Shown: positions 1-12,779 of the stretch, piece after piece
How the letters are laid out: the number at the start of each line of letters is the position of its first letter
Position numbering within the stretch: position 1 is the stretch's first letter
DNA from: Zeus faber
Lineage: Eukaryota; Chordata; Actinopteri; Zeiformes; Zeidae
Direction of reading: 5' to 3'
Length of the DNA: 64,000 nt
Assembly: GCA_960531495.1 (NCBI GenBank)
Contig: OY482859.1
Span: forward strand, 29,757,112 to 29,821,111
The notes under the pieces: model-generated
What the model saw: only the letters and a program-made list of their open reading frames with translations
Told to the model about the DNA's origin: nothing
Database searches by the model: none
Position numbers and translations under genes: made by a program

Positions 1-378
1 CGTATCGTCGGTCTCAAAAGGTGGATCCTTAAAATATTCAGTTTCATCGTCACATTAAGTTTCAAATCCACTGTTTGAAATGTTCTCCAAGTCCGGAGTA
101 ATATCAGATTCAGCAGCGCTGTCGTTCTCCAGTTTAACATTTTTCTACTATTTATAAATCAAACTCGGTCTTGAAAATACGTTGAGAGATATAAAAAAAA
201 CAACCACAAAGGAACACAGATCTGGAAAAATCTTTTCAAATTTTTTCAACTTATTTGGCTGCTCCTGGCGACTTTAGAAATGCGCGAGATGGCGGCTTTT
301 GCTGTGGTGGGACACATTTGAAAATGCATGCTCCCCGCCCCGTTCTCACCCTCCTAGTGCTTTTTGTGAAACACTACG
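1..378. other. No recognisable feature
   Basis: AT-rich, no coding similarity or repeat structure recognised. Confidence 0.5.
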
Positions 379-694
379 GGTACTCCTCACTTAATGACCC
401 ACCTGTTTAATGACCGTTAAACAGGTGGCTCGGACCGGACTTACGACCAGCTCTCTGACCAGTCTGTATTGTACACTGCGTACAATACCGCAGCGTCTCA
501 GCATCAAGCATCTCATCGTGCTTCACCGTTCTCAGTCACAGTCTCATTCAAGCAGTCTGTCAGTATTCACTACACTAGCGTTCGCAATCGCCACGCCCGC
601 CTACCGTGAGATAACACAGGTCCTCGCTTATCGACCAATTTGCAAAAACAACCTGGTCGTAGGAACAAACCTCGGTTGTTAAGCGAGGAGTACC
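379..694. mobile_element. MITE with about 20-bp terminal inverted repeats
   Basis: The left end ggtactcctcacttaatgac and the right end (reverse complement ggtactcctcgcttaac) are near-perfect inverted repeats enclosing about 315 bp. There is no transposase, and the short open frame at 410-682 is part of the element. The TCCTCGCTTAA-type ends suggest a pogo/Tigger-like non-autonomous element, which is inference. Confidence 0.65.
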
Positions 695-1115
695 GGCATT
701 CTCTCTTCTGAAAAATGTAAAAATATTAATCAATACAAAAAATTTTGGATTGACACAAGATAAGTGCCTTCAATTCTATTAATTACCTTTTTAGCCCACT
801 GTGTGTTAGGTTTGAATTGGATAATATATTCAGGAAAAACAGGGAGATCCTCAGATTAGCAGAAGTACTGCAGAGTATAGCACAAAGTCAAGCTGAAAGT
901 TATGTATGACAAAGAAGAAGCCTTACTCATAACACGGTCTAAAATCCTTGAGTGCTCTGTATTTTGAATGGATTAATTCACTAGAGAGATCTAGGCTATG
1001 CACTCCTAAGTTAGGTCTTAATGTATGAATGTTCCATGCATAATTGACTGCACCTGAGCACACACAAAGAAAGAAGGCATACTTATGAAATATAAATAAA
1101 TATATATATAAATAA

Positions 1116-1181
<66 letters not shown>

Positions 1182-4100
1182 GTGTGTGTGAGATGGAAGC
1201 TCCAGCGCCTACGCAGTTGGTTTTAACCGACCTTATATTTTCCCTGTTTATTAAAATTGATCTTTTTACACACTACATTCATAATGCACATACAAAGTTA
1301 AAACACATAATAATGACACAAAGGTTTTGTTTAATATAACATCATTATTTTATTGCTGGGATTTAACTTTGTTATGCCTTCTAGAGGACTCCACAGCTGC
1401 AGGGCTTAAGAGCTGTGAAGGAGTCAATTTAGTTCAACCTCGTAGGGACATAGTTTATTTTGTACTTATTTGAACAATAATCGAATTCTGTAGATCAAAG
1501 TTTTGTATTTATTTTGCACTTATTCAAACGTGTGCATGTGTGTTCTTTAGTCCCTTGTCTAATAATATTTATAGTAAAATAATTTTTGTTTCTGATATTT
1601 CTATGATATACTTGTGTCTTGGTTTGGCCATGTACCTATATATGTTCCCTCCTGTTTGATTTGGTCAGGTCCATTTGGTGTGTCCAGTTGTCTTTATGAT
1701 AACCCCCGTTTAAGTTACGCTGCACTTGTTTTGCAACCATCCTAAATTGATTATATTTTCTTGGTCAATAAATAGAATAAATTCTTCTTTGATCTTGGGG
1801 ATCTCTGCTTAGTCTTAAAAACACTGAACAGTGTATCCCGACTCCCGTGAATTTCTACAAAGTGTATCAGAAATCAGAAAATAGTGTTACAGAACATTAT
1901 CGTAGAATCAATATTTCTTATTTCTTGTGTGTAATTGACGACCGTGCCACACCAAAGATTCTATTTTATTTGCACAGTCTTATATACTTGAGTATGGGCA
2001 GCAGCAGGGGTGCAGCTGGACTGTCAAGATATGCTTCAGTCAAAGGCAAGACATACACAGCTGTCAGAGTCCACCTCAAAATTTCTCATTTCAGTTTGCA
2101 GGGTTTATCATTCATGGAAAAATATTGCATTCCAGGGGCTCTATCAGAGGCTTGTATAACACCCTTCTTCATCTTTGACAGGTGTCGGAAATCTTTAGTA
2201 CCGGAAGAGACATTTTTGAGAATTCCTTTTTTTTTTTTTCAGGATTGCCCGGAGCTGCAAAAAATATTCAAGTTTTTTCACGTGGGTAATTAGCCGGCTA
2301 TCTATATCTACCACTTACGGATAAGCAAGCTATGGTTGTTTTCACTTCCAATTTTACAGAAAGGTATCTGGCTGCAGGTCAATGTTTATGAATTGAAAGG
2401 CTATTTAATCAATATAAAGTGCAAAGGAAAACTGACAATATAGAGGTTACCTCTGCCAGGATATTTCCAAAAATAATAATTGCAACAGTTTGTAAATTAT
2501 ATATTTGTGTTTGGGTTTTTTTTTATTCATTATGAACAAAACTTAATAGGCATACATTGCATTATTAGGCACAATGTCAAAAACTTCTCTGCAGATCAAA
2601 CATAGTGGCAAGCCGGCAATGTTGGCTATGAATGTAATGATTCTGTCCAAGTACAGTATCGTTGAATTCTTCTTTTTCTTTTTTCTTTTTTTAAGTAATT
2701 TGTGTAATCTAGCTTAGTTAAGGCCTACTTCTTGCTGTTTGTTGCTACTTCTAGCTAGCTAGTGAGCTAGCCTACTAGCTAATGAAGAAAAAAAAAACAC
2801 ACACACAGCCGTTGGTCACTAGAGGGCGCTGTTCTGTCATACTGACTGAGCCAACAATAATTGTCAGCTCCAGGCGCAAACAGAACTTGACATGACTGAG
2901 TAGGCAAATGCACTTTTTGACTGATGAAAATAATTTATATATCAACATTTTCTGTATTTGGCATACACCTTTTCATAATTATAAAATATTAAAACAAAAT
3001 AAAATAAAGATAATCAAAAAAATCATAGTCTGGGAGATGTTAAAGAGTCGCGTGCGGCTCCTGAGCCATGGGTCACATACTTCTGTCCAAGAGGTAGATA
3101 AACAGAGTGAATTTTTTGTGTAAAGCCTGCTTCACACAGAATAGGACAAACAATACAAACAAACTGGAAGTCCATTCCTTGCTACGGAGAGTCGGATTCC
3201 ACACGCGAAAAGCAGAGTTTGAGGATCCAGGACGCATTCAAATAGTTTTGGTCCAACAGTACTACCAATGTGGCGTCAGTCAAGATTTTTTTTATTTGAG
3301 CTGGGCTTAAAAACTAAGCAAATAATTCACATATGTAAGAGATAATAATGATGTTAATGTTAACCTTGGATGTCACTATATTCTTTAGCAAATTTGGTTT
3401 TATATAAGAGAACTGTGCATATTTTTTATCTATTCTCGCATTTTGCAAATACTTTATGAAGGGACTGTTAAAGTCTCACATGTGGAAAATTGCAAATGTC
3501 CAAGTGAGCAAACTACTCGCTGCTGTACTGGAAAAAAAACAATCTCTCTCATATTCTCTGGCATATTTTATGATGCGAAACTCAGGCCCTTTCATCTGCA
3601 TCTATGATCAGGAACATGCAAAACAGCATGTCTAATGACTTTTGTCAAATGCAAGATGTTGTCGGCATCCCATCCTAACCCATCTTTTTTATTTTCTTTC
3701 TGCTACACAAATGATAGGTTTGTCATGCTCTCTTTTAAACATCTTACTTGGATTCATAGGAGGGAAAAGAGGGAATTAATCTCAATAGAGGTTGAAAAGT
3801 TTGCAAAAATCGAATAGACTAGAGAGAATGGTGTAATTAGCCCGCAAAGGCGTTTTTGTTCGTTCCCCTCCCTTCTAATCGTAGAGGCTTTTCTGTGCTT
3901 TATGGCGACTAAGAAGACAGTTCTGGAATAGAAAGTTGGGATATTTTACAATGATGCGCTCTGCCATGCCTGATTTAACTCACCAGAGCTGCTCAGCTGG
4001 ACAACTTTGAATTGTTAGTGTTTCCTCACCTAATCCCCAATTTACGAGGTTACCTGGTTTACAAGCAGGTTTAATAAGCGTTACCTCGTTACGATCAAAT

Positions 4101-4660
4101 GTGCGACGTAAGCTCCATTCATGCAAAATTCAAATAAATAAGTTTGCTGTGGATAGAAAAGCGCACTGTAGGAAAGGAAAGAGGTGGCTGTGGATTGCTG
4201 CGTGGCAGGCCAAAGGGATCCAACTTGCATATAAATTTTAGGATGATTGTCAACCCTGCTTGTGGTGGATCTGCACGTGGCTAGGCTGGAGCCCAAGCCT
4301 TTGTTTTATTCTACGTTTCACCGGATTCATTTGCGAAATAATGAAATGGAAAATGTACGTTGTTTCATTCAAGCTGTTCTCCTGGGGATTAACTGTACTT
4401 AGTGGTGCATTTTCCTGCAGACCAAGGTAAAGCGATCCTTGAATGGGAATGTTTGATTATCAAGTCCCAAATGCTTACTTTGGACAGCTCTCGCACTCGC
4501 TATTGTGAGTTATATGAAAAAGTAGGACAGTCATCATTAACATCTTCAAGGAATCTCCATCCTCATGTTTTCATATACAATGCCTTGCTATCAGAAATGT
4601 GTGGATATGTAACATCCTCAGTGAGTTCAGAACCATGAACCAGAATCATGGCTTTTCACC
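695..4660. other. Intergenic AT-rich DNA without recognised genes
   Basis: Apart from the TA microsatellite near 1.1 kb, only short uninformative open frames occur. None shows a protein family I recognise. Confidence 0.5.
1091..1190. repeat. (TA)n microsatellite with AAT interruptions
   Basis: About 100 bp of alternating TA, ending in TGTGTG. Confidence 0.95.
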
Positions 4661-4662
4661 GG

Positions 4663-5263
4663 TTCCATAAGACAACGTCACATCACCCCAATCCTGACTT
4701 CTCTCCATTGGCTCCCTGTTTGGCTAAAAATTGATTTTAAGATTTTTCTGATCACTTTAAAGCATGTCTGGGTCTGACTCCAAGCTACATAAAAGATTAG
4801 TTGACCACGTATGAGCCAGTGCTCAGCATCAGATCCTCAGGTGGGGCCCTCCTGGCTGTTCCAAGGTGACCCTGTCTTTTCTGTCAGGGACCCTCGACTT
4901 TGGAACGACCTGCCTGAGGAGATACGACTAGCAAAGTCATTGACTTCTTAAAACCCATTTTTATAGATCTGCTTTTATGTGATGTCACCCCCTTTCTTCA
5001 TCTATTTTATTTTTTACTCATTTATTGATTTATATCTTTTTCAATTTATTTTTATTTCTTATTGTGATATTGTATCTACTTTTTTGTCACTTTATCCAGT
5101 TTTACAATTTAATGAATTAATTTAATTACTGTTTATTAATTATTAATTAAACCCGTTTAATTGCATGATCGGAATGCTCTGCTTTTATTTCTCTGTCAAA
5201 GCACTTTGAAAACTCTGTTTTTAAAGGTGCTCTATAAATAAAGCCATTATTATTATTGCTCCA
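4663..5263 (+). mobile_element. LINE 3' remnant (L2/CR1-like group)
   Basis: In broken frames one can read the peptide pieces SLHWLPV, YIKD, SIRSSGGALLAVPR, LWNDLPEEIR and LAKS. This is the well-known C-terminal end of fish non-LTR reverse transcriptases. It ends in a polyadenylation-like aaataaag plus a TTATTATTATT tail at about 5235-5260. It is heavily decayed, and the upstream RT is absent. Confidence 0.7.
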
Positions 5264-5625
5264 GATTTCTGTCGCGTTTAAAAGTGAAGTAGGTCATCAC
5301 TCACTCCCATAAATTATTTTAAAATTGTAATCACTTTTCATATTTTTCGTGATGCCGATGACCGCTGTGATGAGCTGTTGAACTATGTGAACAGCCAATT
5401 TGTTGTGACAAGTTGTGATTTTATAGATGGAATTTGTTCTGGACTCTCACCTGGGTTCGATTTTAATCTCAATATGAAAACCTTATTTCAATTAAATGTG
5501 TTCATGTTTAATTAAACAATCCTTGGCCAGAAGGGTGAGTCTCCCCGGGTAATGCATGGACCTAACTGCGTGGATGTGCATTTATTTAGCGGTGTACGCC
5601 GATCAGTATGGTAGACCATAAACAC

Positions 5626-5650
5626 AGACACACACACACACACACACACA
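5626..5650. repeat. (CA)n microsatellite
   Basis: About 25 bp of CA repeat. Confidence 0.9.
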
Positions 5651-5754
5651 CTCTAATACTGCAGATAGGATTCATATAAATATGCGACACATGAAGCGGG
5701 AGTGGCTGCAGGCTGGTGGTGTATGTGACATTTGGGTTTTCCCAACCTGTCATC

Positions 5755-5786
5755 TAGTTCAAGATTCAAGAGGTTTGCCACAACAA
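5755..5786 (-). mobile_element. Possible ultra-short L2-type LINE tail
   Basis: The motif gttcaagattcaagaggttt followed by gccacaa is the reverse complement of the L2 3' tail seen at 23711-23743 and 32093-32119 (ATAAACCTCTTGAATCTTGAA-like). It is only about 30 bp, so the call is tentative. Confidence 0.4.
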
Positions 5787-6021
5787 TCAATCAAGTAACA
5801 CAGAGGAAGACGCAACCTCAGCTCTCACTGCCTCCCTTTAGATATTGTCTGCTGCCCCCTTGTGGCAGTAACCTACTATATATAAATGCTTGGTGTAATA
5901 TACAGCAGTATGTGTTCATTGTCCAAAAGAGATCGATCAAGTGTTAATAGTGAAGTTAAATAATGTGGCAAATAATTTGGTCTTTTATTGAATGCAAAAT
6001 GTATATAAAGTTATAAAGCTT

Positions 6022-7535
6022 TTTGCCAGGCTTCGACAACATCCCAGCAGAGCTTTGGAAACACGGTGGGCATGAGATGACAAAAGCAATGACACACATC
6101 TGCCAAAGGATCTGGGAAACCCAACAGTGGCCCAAAAAATGGACCCAATCTTTAATTATCCCCATCCCCAAAAAAGGGAACTTGAGGCAATGCCAAAAGT
6201 ACAGAACCATCAGCCACATCTGTCATGCGAGCAAAGTACTGCTGCGGATCATCCTGAACAGGTTGAAGAGCAAGGCAGAGGAAATCATTGCAGAGGAACA
6301 AGCAGGATTCAGACCAAGAAGGAGGAGCACTGAGCAAATCTTCAACATCGGATTACTGATTGAGAAGCACCTTCAGCACCAACACGAGCTATATCACAAC
6401 TTCATTGACTTTAAAAAAGCCTTTGATCGTGTTTGGCATGAAGGCTTGTGGAAGGTTCTCAGAAACTACAACTTTGACAATAACCTCATACAGGTCACAC
6501 AAGCACTCTACACCCACTCAAGCAGCGCAGTTCTCATCAATAACAGCTTGGGAGAACCTTTTAAAACAACAAGAGGTGTCCGTCAAGGCTGTCTCCTCTC
6601 CCCGGTCCTATTCAACATCTTCCTGGAGAACATCATGGAAGAAGCCCTGCAAGAGTTCCTCCATCGGAGGAAGACCCATCTCCAACCTCCGATTCGCTGA
6701 TGACATCGACCTCATAGGGAAAAGCGAAGCTGAACTCCAGGATCTCACCACCAGACTGGAGCAGGTAGTGAGAAGATACAGAATGGAGTTAAGCGAAGAG
6801 AAGAGAAGCAAGATCCTGGTCAACAGCCATAACCATTCAACACCAAACAACATCACAATGAACGGGCAAACACTGGAAGAAGTAAAGGACTTTAAATACC
6901 TTGGGTGCCTTGTGAGTGAAGATGGCAGCTCCACAAAAGAAATAAAAACAAGAATTGGCATAGCAACTTCAGCCATGACAAGACTGGCCAGAATATGGAG
7001 AAGCAACACCATCAGCTTCCCGGTGAAGGTCAGACTCTATAACTCTCTCATACTATCCACCCTACTCTATGGCTGTGTGAGCTGGACACTCACAGCGGAC
7101 ACCGAACGCAGGATACAGTCCTTCGAAAACAAGTGCTATAGAAGGATGCTCCACATTTCCTACAATGAACACCGGACAAACGACTACGTCAGACAGTTAG
7201 TTACCACCTATGCTGGACAACAAGAACCTGTACTCTCAATAGTGAAACGTCGCAAACTGGCCTGGTTTGGCCATGTCACAAGACACACCTCCCTGTCAAA
7301 GACCATCTTACAGGGGACGGTAGAGGGGAAACGAAGAAGAAGCAGGCAGAGAAAGTCCTGGATAGACAGCATCAAAGAATGGACTGGCTGCAGCTTCCAA
7401 ACCCTGCTGCGTACAGCAGAAGACCGTGAGCGCTGGAGATCCCTGACGGCCCAAGCTTCCAACATGACACCCCTACGGCCCCCTAGGCCATGGGATGAGT
7501 GGGTGAGTGAGTGAGAAAGCTGAAAAAATGAAAAA
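6022..7535 (+). mobile_element. RTE-type LINE, 5'-truncated reverse transcriptase
   Basis: It begins within the RT fingers (PGFDNIPAELWKHGG, then LIIPIPKKG and EEQAGFRPRR). It continues through FIDFKKAFDRVWHEG and GVRQGCLLSPVLFN in one frame (6023 to about 6660). It then shifts to a second frame with the catalytic box NLRFADDIDLIG (about 6685-6720) and the thumb and C-terminal region ending PPRPWDEWVSE at 7514. A small deletion or frameshift near 6655-6665 separates the two open segments. The 3' tail is the GTGAGTGAGTGAG repeat. The endonuclease half is missing. RTE/BovB-type is the best clade from motif style; a CRE or other clade is unlikely. Confidence 0.85.
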
Positions 7536-8974
7536 GAAAAAAAGAGTGAAATCAAACTTATTTATTTATTTGTTAGTTATTTACAGTACCCATAGTTCCG
7601 CAAATCATGAGCAGGGCTTTTATTTACATTAACTGCCGTCTGGGTGCTGTGCTCCTCAAAAATCAATACACAAACTAAACGGGCATTCTTTCTTTGTTCG
7701 GAGACACAGGAACGGCTGGGAAGCACAGTCTCTCTCTTGCTCTCGCTCTTTCTCCATTATGCAATCCACTGTCCTGATCCAAGGCAGAACGTCCCTTGGT
7801 TTAAAAAGTTTGTATTATACAAGTAGAAAGTAACGAAAACAATAGATCTAAAATACAAACACAGTTAAACCAGCACAGGAACCGTGGCACAGCTCTGGAG
7901 GGGAAAAAAAAACACACACTGATTCAGATTCAGCCTTGTTTACCGGTTTTAATATGATGTACCGGTTTATATTTGAGGGGATATGGTATATATAAAAAAT
8001 GCTACGAATGTCGCGTCTCTGGGAATAGGAAAAGATTTAATGACCCGGGAGGTTGAAGTGCGATCTCTGCCCTGACGCAACGGCATTTGGATCAATTGCG
8101 AGACGGGGAGAAAAAGATGAAAGACAAAGTTTGCCTCAGGGGTTTGCGCAGAGAACACTGCAAGAACACAGATGACCGTGTCAGTTTGTTCTCATCTTGT
8201 TGTGAACACATGTTTTTGGTCAAAAATGTATACTTCCTTTTAAGTGTACCTCCCCATTTATCATAATGCAGTTAACATCTGAAGTAATTTAAGATTCTCA
8301 ACATGTTCAAATCACGAGACAGAGAAAATCTGATGACAAACATAACTTTATCATAATAATACATGATCCATCCAATGAGTAATTTCCAAAAGCGCCACAT
8401 TCCTGCATCCATGTTTGTTTCTACTTGCTCCCACAGATACTGTAAAGCACTGTGATGTTAAATATTGCCATAAAGCTGTTCTGCCACTGATTTGCGACAT
8501 AGCTTAGGGGAGGGACCTATGGGAGGGACCGACCAAATGAGCAGCTGTCCTATCACCTTGAGTGTGATCAGATCACGCAATTTATTTGTCATTGACCAAC
8601 ATAAGAGATACCCAATGAGACCATAATTTCCCCGATCACGGATATAAACTCAAAATTATCTGAATCGAATCGGACAAAACACAATAGCCGTAACGGATAG
8701 TCATTTCATACAATCAATCGGCCCACCCCTAATTCATACACAATATGGTATGGGCGCGATTCCTAAAGTTGGAGAGACTATAACTTAAAGGAGTCAAGGC
8801 AAACTAATGCAATTACTTTGTAAACATATAATTAAACTGAACACTACTGACTACATGTGAACAAACTCGTCATCAGCCATCGCTCGTAGGTTCCTGATGC
8901 ATTTGCAAGTTGACATCATGACGTCAGTGTTCAAAACAGATTTGTTTTAAATTTTGTACTGCAGTCAAAGGAGA
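7536..8974. other. Intergenic DNA, one possible MITE
   Basis: No coding similarity recognised. A possible hAT-type MITE lies at 8504-8732. Confidence 0.5.
8504..8732. mobile_element. Possible hAT-type MITE
   Basis: Left end ttaggggagggacc and right end ggcccacccctaa form imperfect 13-14-bp inverted repeats, resembling the TTAGGGGTGGGC ends of fish hAT elements. No clear 8-bp target duplication is seen. Confidence 0.35.
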
Positions 8975-11900
8975 AAGAAATGAATAGTATATCCCAAAAT
9001 TTATATCATAAATATTCAGAAAAATAACTGCAAATAAACGAGAACAATTAAAAGACTTGCACTCCCAACAAGGCCACTCACTGAGCAAATCCGAAATGAG
9101 ATCCTGACAATTAAATCTCAACTTGATAATATATCGAGCAAAGACCCAGTTCCTCATGCAATGAAAAAGAGTGAATAATTTAGAATTCAATGACAAATCA
9201 GGTAAATTTCTTGCCAATCAATTGAAATGCACACAAAAACACTAATACAGACATCAAAGGGTAGGATAACACACACCCCGCAAGACATCAATAAAATATT
9301 CAGAGACCTATAAAAAGCTATATCACTCAGATAATTAATCAAATATATCAAGCATTAACTTTTTACTCTAAGATTTCAACCTCCCTAAACTGTCCACAGA
9401 GCAGGCTACCACATTAGATCAACCACTTACTCCAGAAGAACTCAGGAAAGCTCTCTTCTCTATGCCCAACAATAAATAACCTCGATCAGTTGGCTACCCG
9501 GTGGAATTCTATAAACACTTCTGGCCACTTATATCCCCATTACGCATCAGAATGGTTACAGAGATTAATGAACCTCCACCTGTCACGACCGGGGCTAGGA
9601 GGGACTCAAACGCACGACACAGAGAGACGGGAGGCAGACGAAGGATGTTTATTAGCCCACACGATGGAGCTGGATGGGGGGACCTGGTAGGGTAGGGATG
9701 GAGCATGGCTGGGCAGGGATGATGATGAACAAGAGGAGGGTTCCAGGATCCGGGTGGAGAGACGGGGAACCGGGCTGGATGGAGAGGGATGGACAGCCTT
9801 GGTCGACGGGCGGAGACAAGAAGGTTAACCGGGCTGGCTGGAGAGGGACGGACAGACTGGGTCGACGAGAGGAGACAAGCAGGTGAGGGGAAGACGAAAC
9901 AAAGAGACATAAGCTAGGGACTTGAAACAAGCGCTAGGAGCTAGGAAGTTGGAACTAGGAACTGAGCCAGTAGCTGTACAACTCGGGTAAGCTAGTTGAC
10001 GGTCTGGCAATGAGTGACTGGGAAGCTGGAGAATAAATACTGTGTGGAGTGATGCAGGTAATCTCAGGTGTGTGCAATTGGCTCAAGGGCGGAGCTGCAG
10101 ATGGGGCAAGAGTGGCCTCTAGTGGCGCTGGGAGGCCATGGGCCTAACACCACCATGCTTCCGCACATGAATACTGCTCTCAATTTGGTTTTGCTCAAAT
10201 CCAATAAGGTCCCAACACTCACCTTCAGTTATAGACCCATAAGCCTAATTAATTTGTGATTTAAAGATCATTAGTAAAACACTAACCAACAGAATTGGAA
10301 AAGTAATTCCATTTATTATTCACCCAGATCAAACAGGCTTTGTCAAGGCCAGACATGCACCCAGCAATATGTGTCTTTTTTCAGTCCGATCAGCATATCT
10401 CAAAGGAACAACTTAAATACTATTATTGCTTCTTTAGATGCTGAAAAAGCATTTTACATTGGATATATCTCTTTTCCACCCTCAACAAATTTTGCTTTGG
10501 TGAGTCACTCATTCAATGTATCAAAATTCTGTACAACTCACCATCTGCTTCTGTCATCACTAATGGTTACCCTTCACAACGTTTCACTCTACAATGTGGT
10601 GCAAGACAAGGATGTACACTCTCCCCTTTACTATTCGCCATCTTTATTGAACCCCTCATGACGGCCATCTGTCAAAACAGTTATAATGGCATACAAACAG
10701 GAAACTCTGTTCACAAAATCAGTTTATATGCAGACAATATTTTGTTATATTTACGGAACCCAATATCATCCTTACCGGAAGTGTTCAATCTCATATCAAA
10801 ATTTTCAGCCATCTCAGACTATTCAATAAACTGGACTAAAACCATGGTTGTACTACTCAGAAGACCAGAATGCTGTAACCTGAAACTTTTACCAAATCCT
10901 TTACCATCACAACGGTCAGCATTAGATACCTTGGTATTGATATCTCCACCAACCTGTCAGATTTGTTTACACTTAACTTTACTCCATTGCTCAAATCCAT
11001 CGAAGAAGACCTCACTCAATGGAACAACCTACCCATCTCACTAATTGGTAGGATAGCAGCAGTGAAAACGAATATACTACCAAAAATATACTATATCTTT
11101 TCAATGACCGCTGTCCAACCAACAGTAAATTGGTTGAATACTCTAGACTCAATAATCAATAAATTCTATTGGAAACACAAGAAACTGAGAATTACACTAG
11201 CAACACTACAGAAAAACAAAGGCTGTGGAGGCCTAGCAACCCAAACTTCAGATACTACTATTCAGCGAACCATCTTCAATTTATAATTAAATGGTTACAA
11301 CGAGAGCAACAATTGGGCCATGGATGACATTGAATAAACAGAATGTCAGGATTTATCAATATCTGATCTCCCATTCCTTACTGAATCTATAAAGAAACAT
11401 AATTGCTTTAAAAACTCAGCCTGGTGGAGATTCAACAAACTTTAGTGGTTACATGCTATCTCCAAACAAATTCACCCTAATCTGGCACAACCCAGATTTT
11501 CTGGTTAAAAACAGATCAATAATCTTCAGGTCTTGGAAAAGACAAGGAATGGCATTCCTCATCTGGACTCATCTGGAACACATTTTTGAAGAAAATTCAA
11601 TGTTATCTTTCCCAACATTAATACAAAGGTATAATATTGGTGGTCAGTTTCCTGCAGTTCCTTCAACTGAAGCAGTCTCTAACGGTTAAATTCAAATTAA
11701 AAAACAACTACAACCACCTACGATGATTGAACATCTTACTCATATAGGTAATTTAAAAAATCCCTTTTCCAGAATATACAAACTATTATTAAAAAACAGA
11801 TGACACTTTCTCTTTACCTACCAAAAGCTATCAACCCTTCTGGGTCACAGCATTCCAGTTTCCCCTTCTATATGTCTCCTAAGTGACCTCTCCTCAGTTG

Positions 11901-12115
11901 ACCCGCCACTCAAACACCACCAACCCCATTTTGATCGCCTTAACAATTGCCAAGAAAATAATATTACCCAATTGGAAAAACAGAGATAATAGAAAATGCA
12001 TATGATCAACTATTTGAATGAGGACAATAGCCTCTTCCTGTTGACGGGGTTTAAAACATTGCCTCTGTGTTTTTAAGGAGCCCCCCAGAGTTTGTGTAAA
12101 GAGACTACTCAGAAT
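8975..12115 (+). mobile_element. L1-type LINE, old and multiply broken
   Basis: Peptide pieces typical of vertebrate L1 reverse transcriptase appear in order. First is the EN-RT linker around 9060-9230, then TPEELRKALFSMPN (about 9428-9470) and VEFYKHFWPLISP (about 9500-9540). YRPISLIN (about 10230-10255) follows, and then a C-terminal stretch ISLIGRIAAVKTNILPKIYY with IINKFYWKHKK (about 11035-11180). Frames change many times. A solo LTR (9581-10149) interrupts it between the YKHFW and YRPISLIN segments. The endonuclease is absent. Confidence 0.8.
9581..10149. mobile_element. Solo LTR inserted in the L1 element, 5-bp TSD
   Basis: A 569-bp insert starts TGTCACGACC and ends GGGCCTAACA. It is flanked on both sides by the same 5-bp sequence CCACC (9576-9580 and 10150-10154). 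The flanking L1 sequence resumes directly. There is an AATAAA at about 10032. TG..CA ends, the 5-bp target duplication and the lack of internal coding sequence define a solo LTR left by LTR-LTR recombination. A Ty3/gypsy-type source is likely, because the nearby gypsy LTR also ends CCTAACA, but this is not proven. Confidence 0.85.
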
Positions 12116-12126
12116 ACTGCTTTGGA

Positions 12127-12715
12127 GCAGCACTGAATCTTTCTCTTTATTCTGCAGAATAAATATCTGATATTATATCTATCTTAACATCTTAATATTC
12201 TCAGTTTTGTTTCCTTGTAGCGGGCAGATTAACCTTGCCGGCCATGCAGGAGAATTTCTCCAACAATCTGGAGACGATGATAGGACTCTCTGCTTGACTC
12301 TGTTGGACCTCTTCATGCCCAGGTTGTGTGCACAACGGCAGTCAGAGACCGGCCGTGAGACATCCAAGAAGGAGTCGTCTGGACATGACGGCAGATCCAG
12401 CAGAGACAGGAGTTCCCGAACAAATTAAGGTGAGGATGTTCTGAGATATTATACAGATTAAGAAAAGCTTTGAGTAAGATCAGGGAAGATCGAAGGAAAT
12501 TGTGAAATTGCTATTTTGAAAGAAATAGCTCTGAGTAAGCTTAAATATTGTACATATCTAGAGGATCATTGAAGAAGCTTTGTTAAACTCAGAAATGACC
12601 CCCCTCAGACAGATGTGTCATCAGCTGCGTGCGGCGCAGGCTAGGAACGGCAGCGGATAATCAATCTGGAGGACCATGGCAGTGGCCAATATTGCATCGA
12701 TCAAGAGAATCGTGT
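12127..12715 (+). repeat. Exon-like dispersed repeat, copy 1
   Basis: Homologous to 59105-59700 over the whole length. Both copies begin with the pyrimidine-rich tctttattctgcag acceptor-like motif. Both carry an open frame with matching residues (LCLTLLDLF, AQRQSETG, SSG.D.RS..D, SRTN), and both leave the frame at a GTGAGGA donor-like site. Here the frame is 12207-12428 and closes at TAA just before GGTGAGGATG. The shared sequence continues past the donor-like site (ctggaggaccatgg, gcatcgatca). Family unknown to me. It sits directly upstream of an L2-type LINE. Confidence 0.7.
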
Positions 12716-12779
12716 GTTTTGTGTGTTAATCTTTATTTTATTTTTTTATGTTATTCAATAATAAGTCGACTTTACCGGG

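Larger units (their letters stand above)
5264..6021. other. Unannotated spacer between LINE remnants
   Basis: No gene seen apart from a CA repeat and a putative 30-bp LINE tail. Confidence 0.5.

Noticed and set aside
410-682. Small plus-strand gene of 90 codons
   Set aside because: It lies entirely within the terminal-inverted-repeat MITE and has no recognisable domain.
1340-1850. Possible LTR with AATAAA near 1770
   Set aside because: No TG..CA borders, target duplication or second copy could be found.
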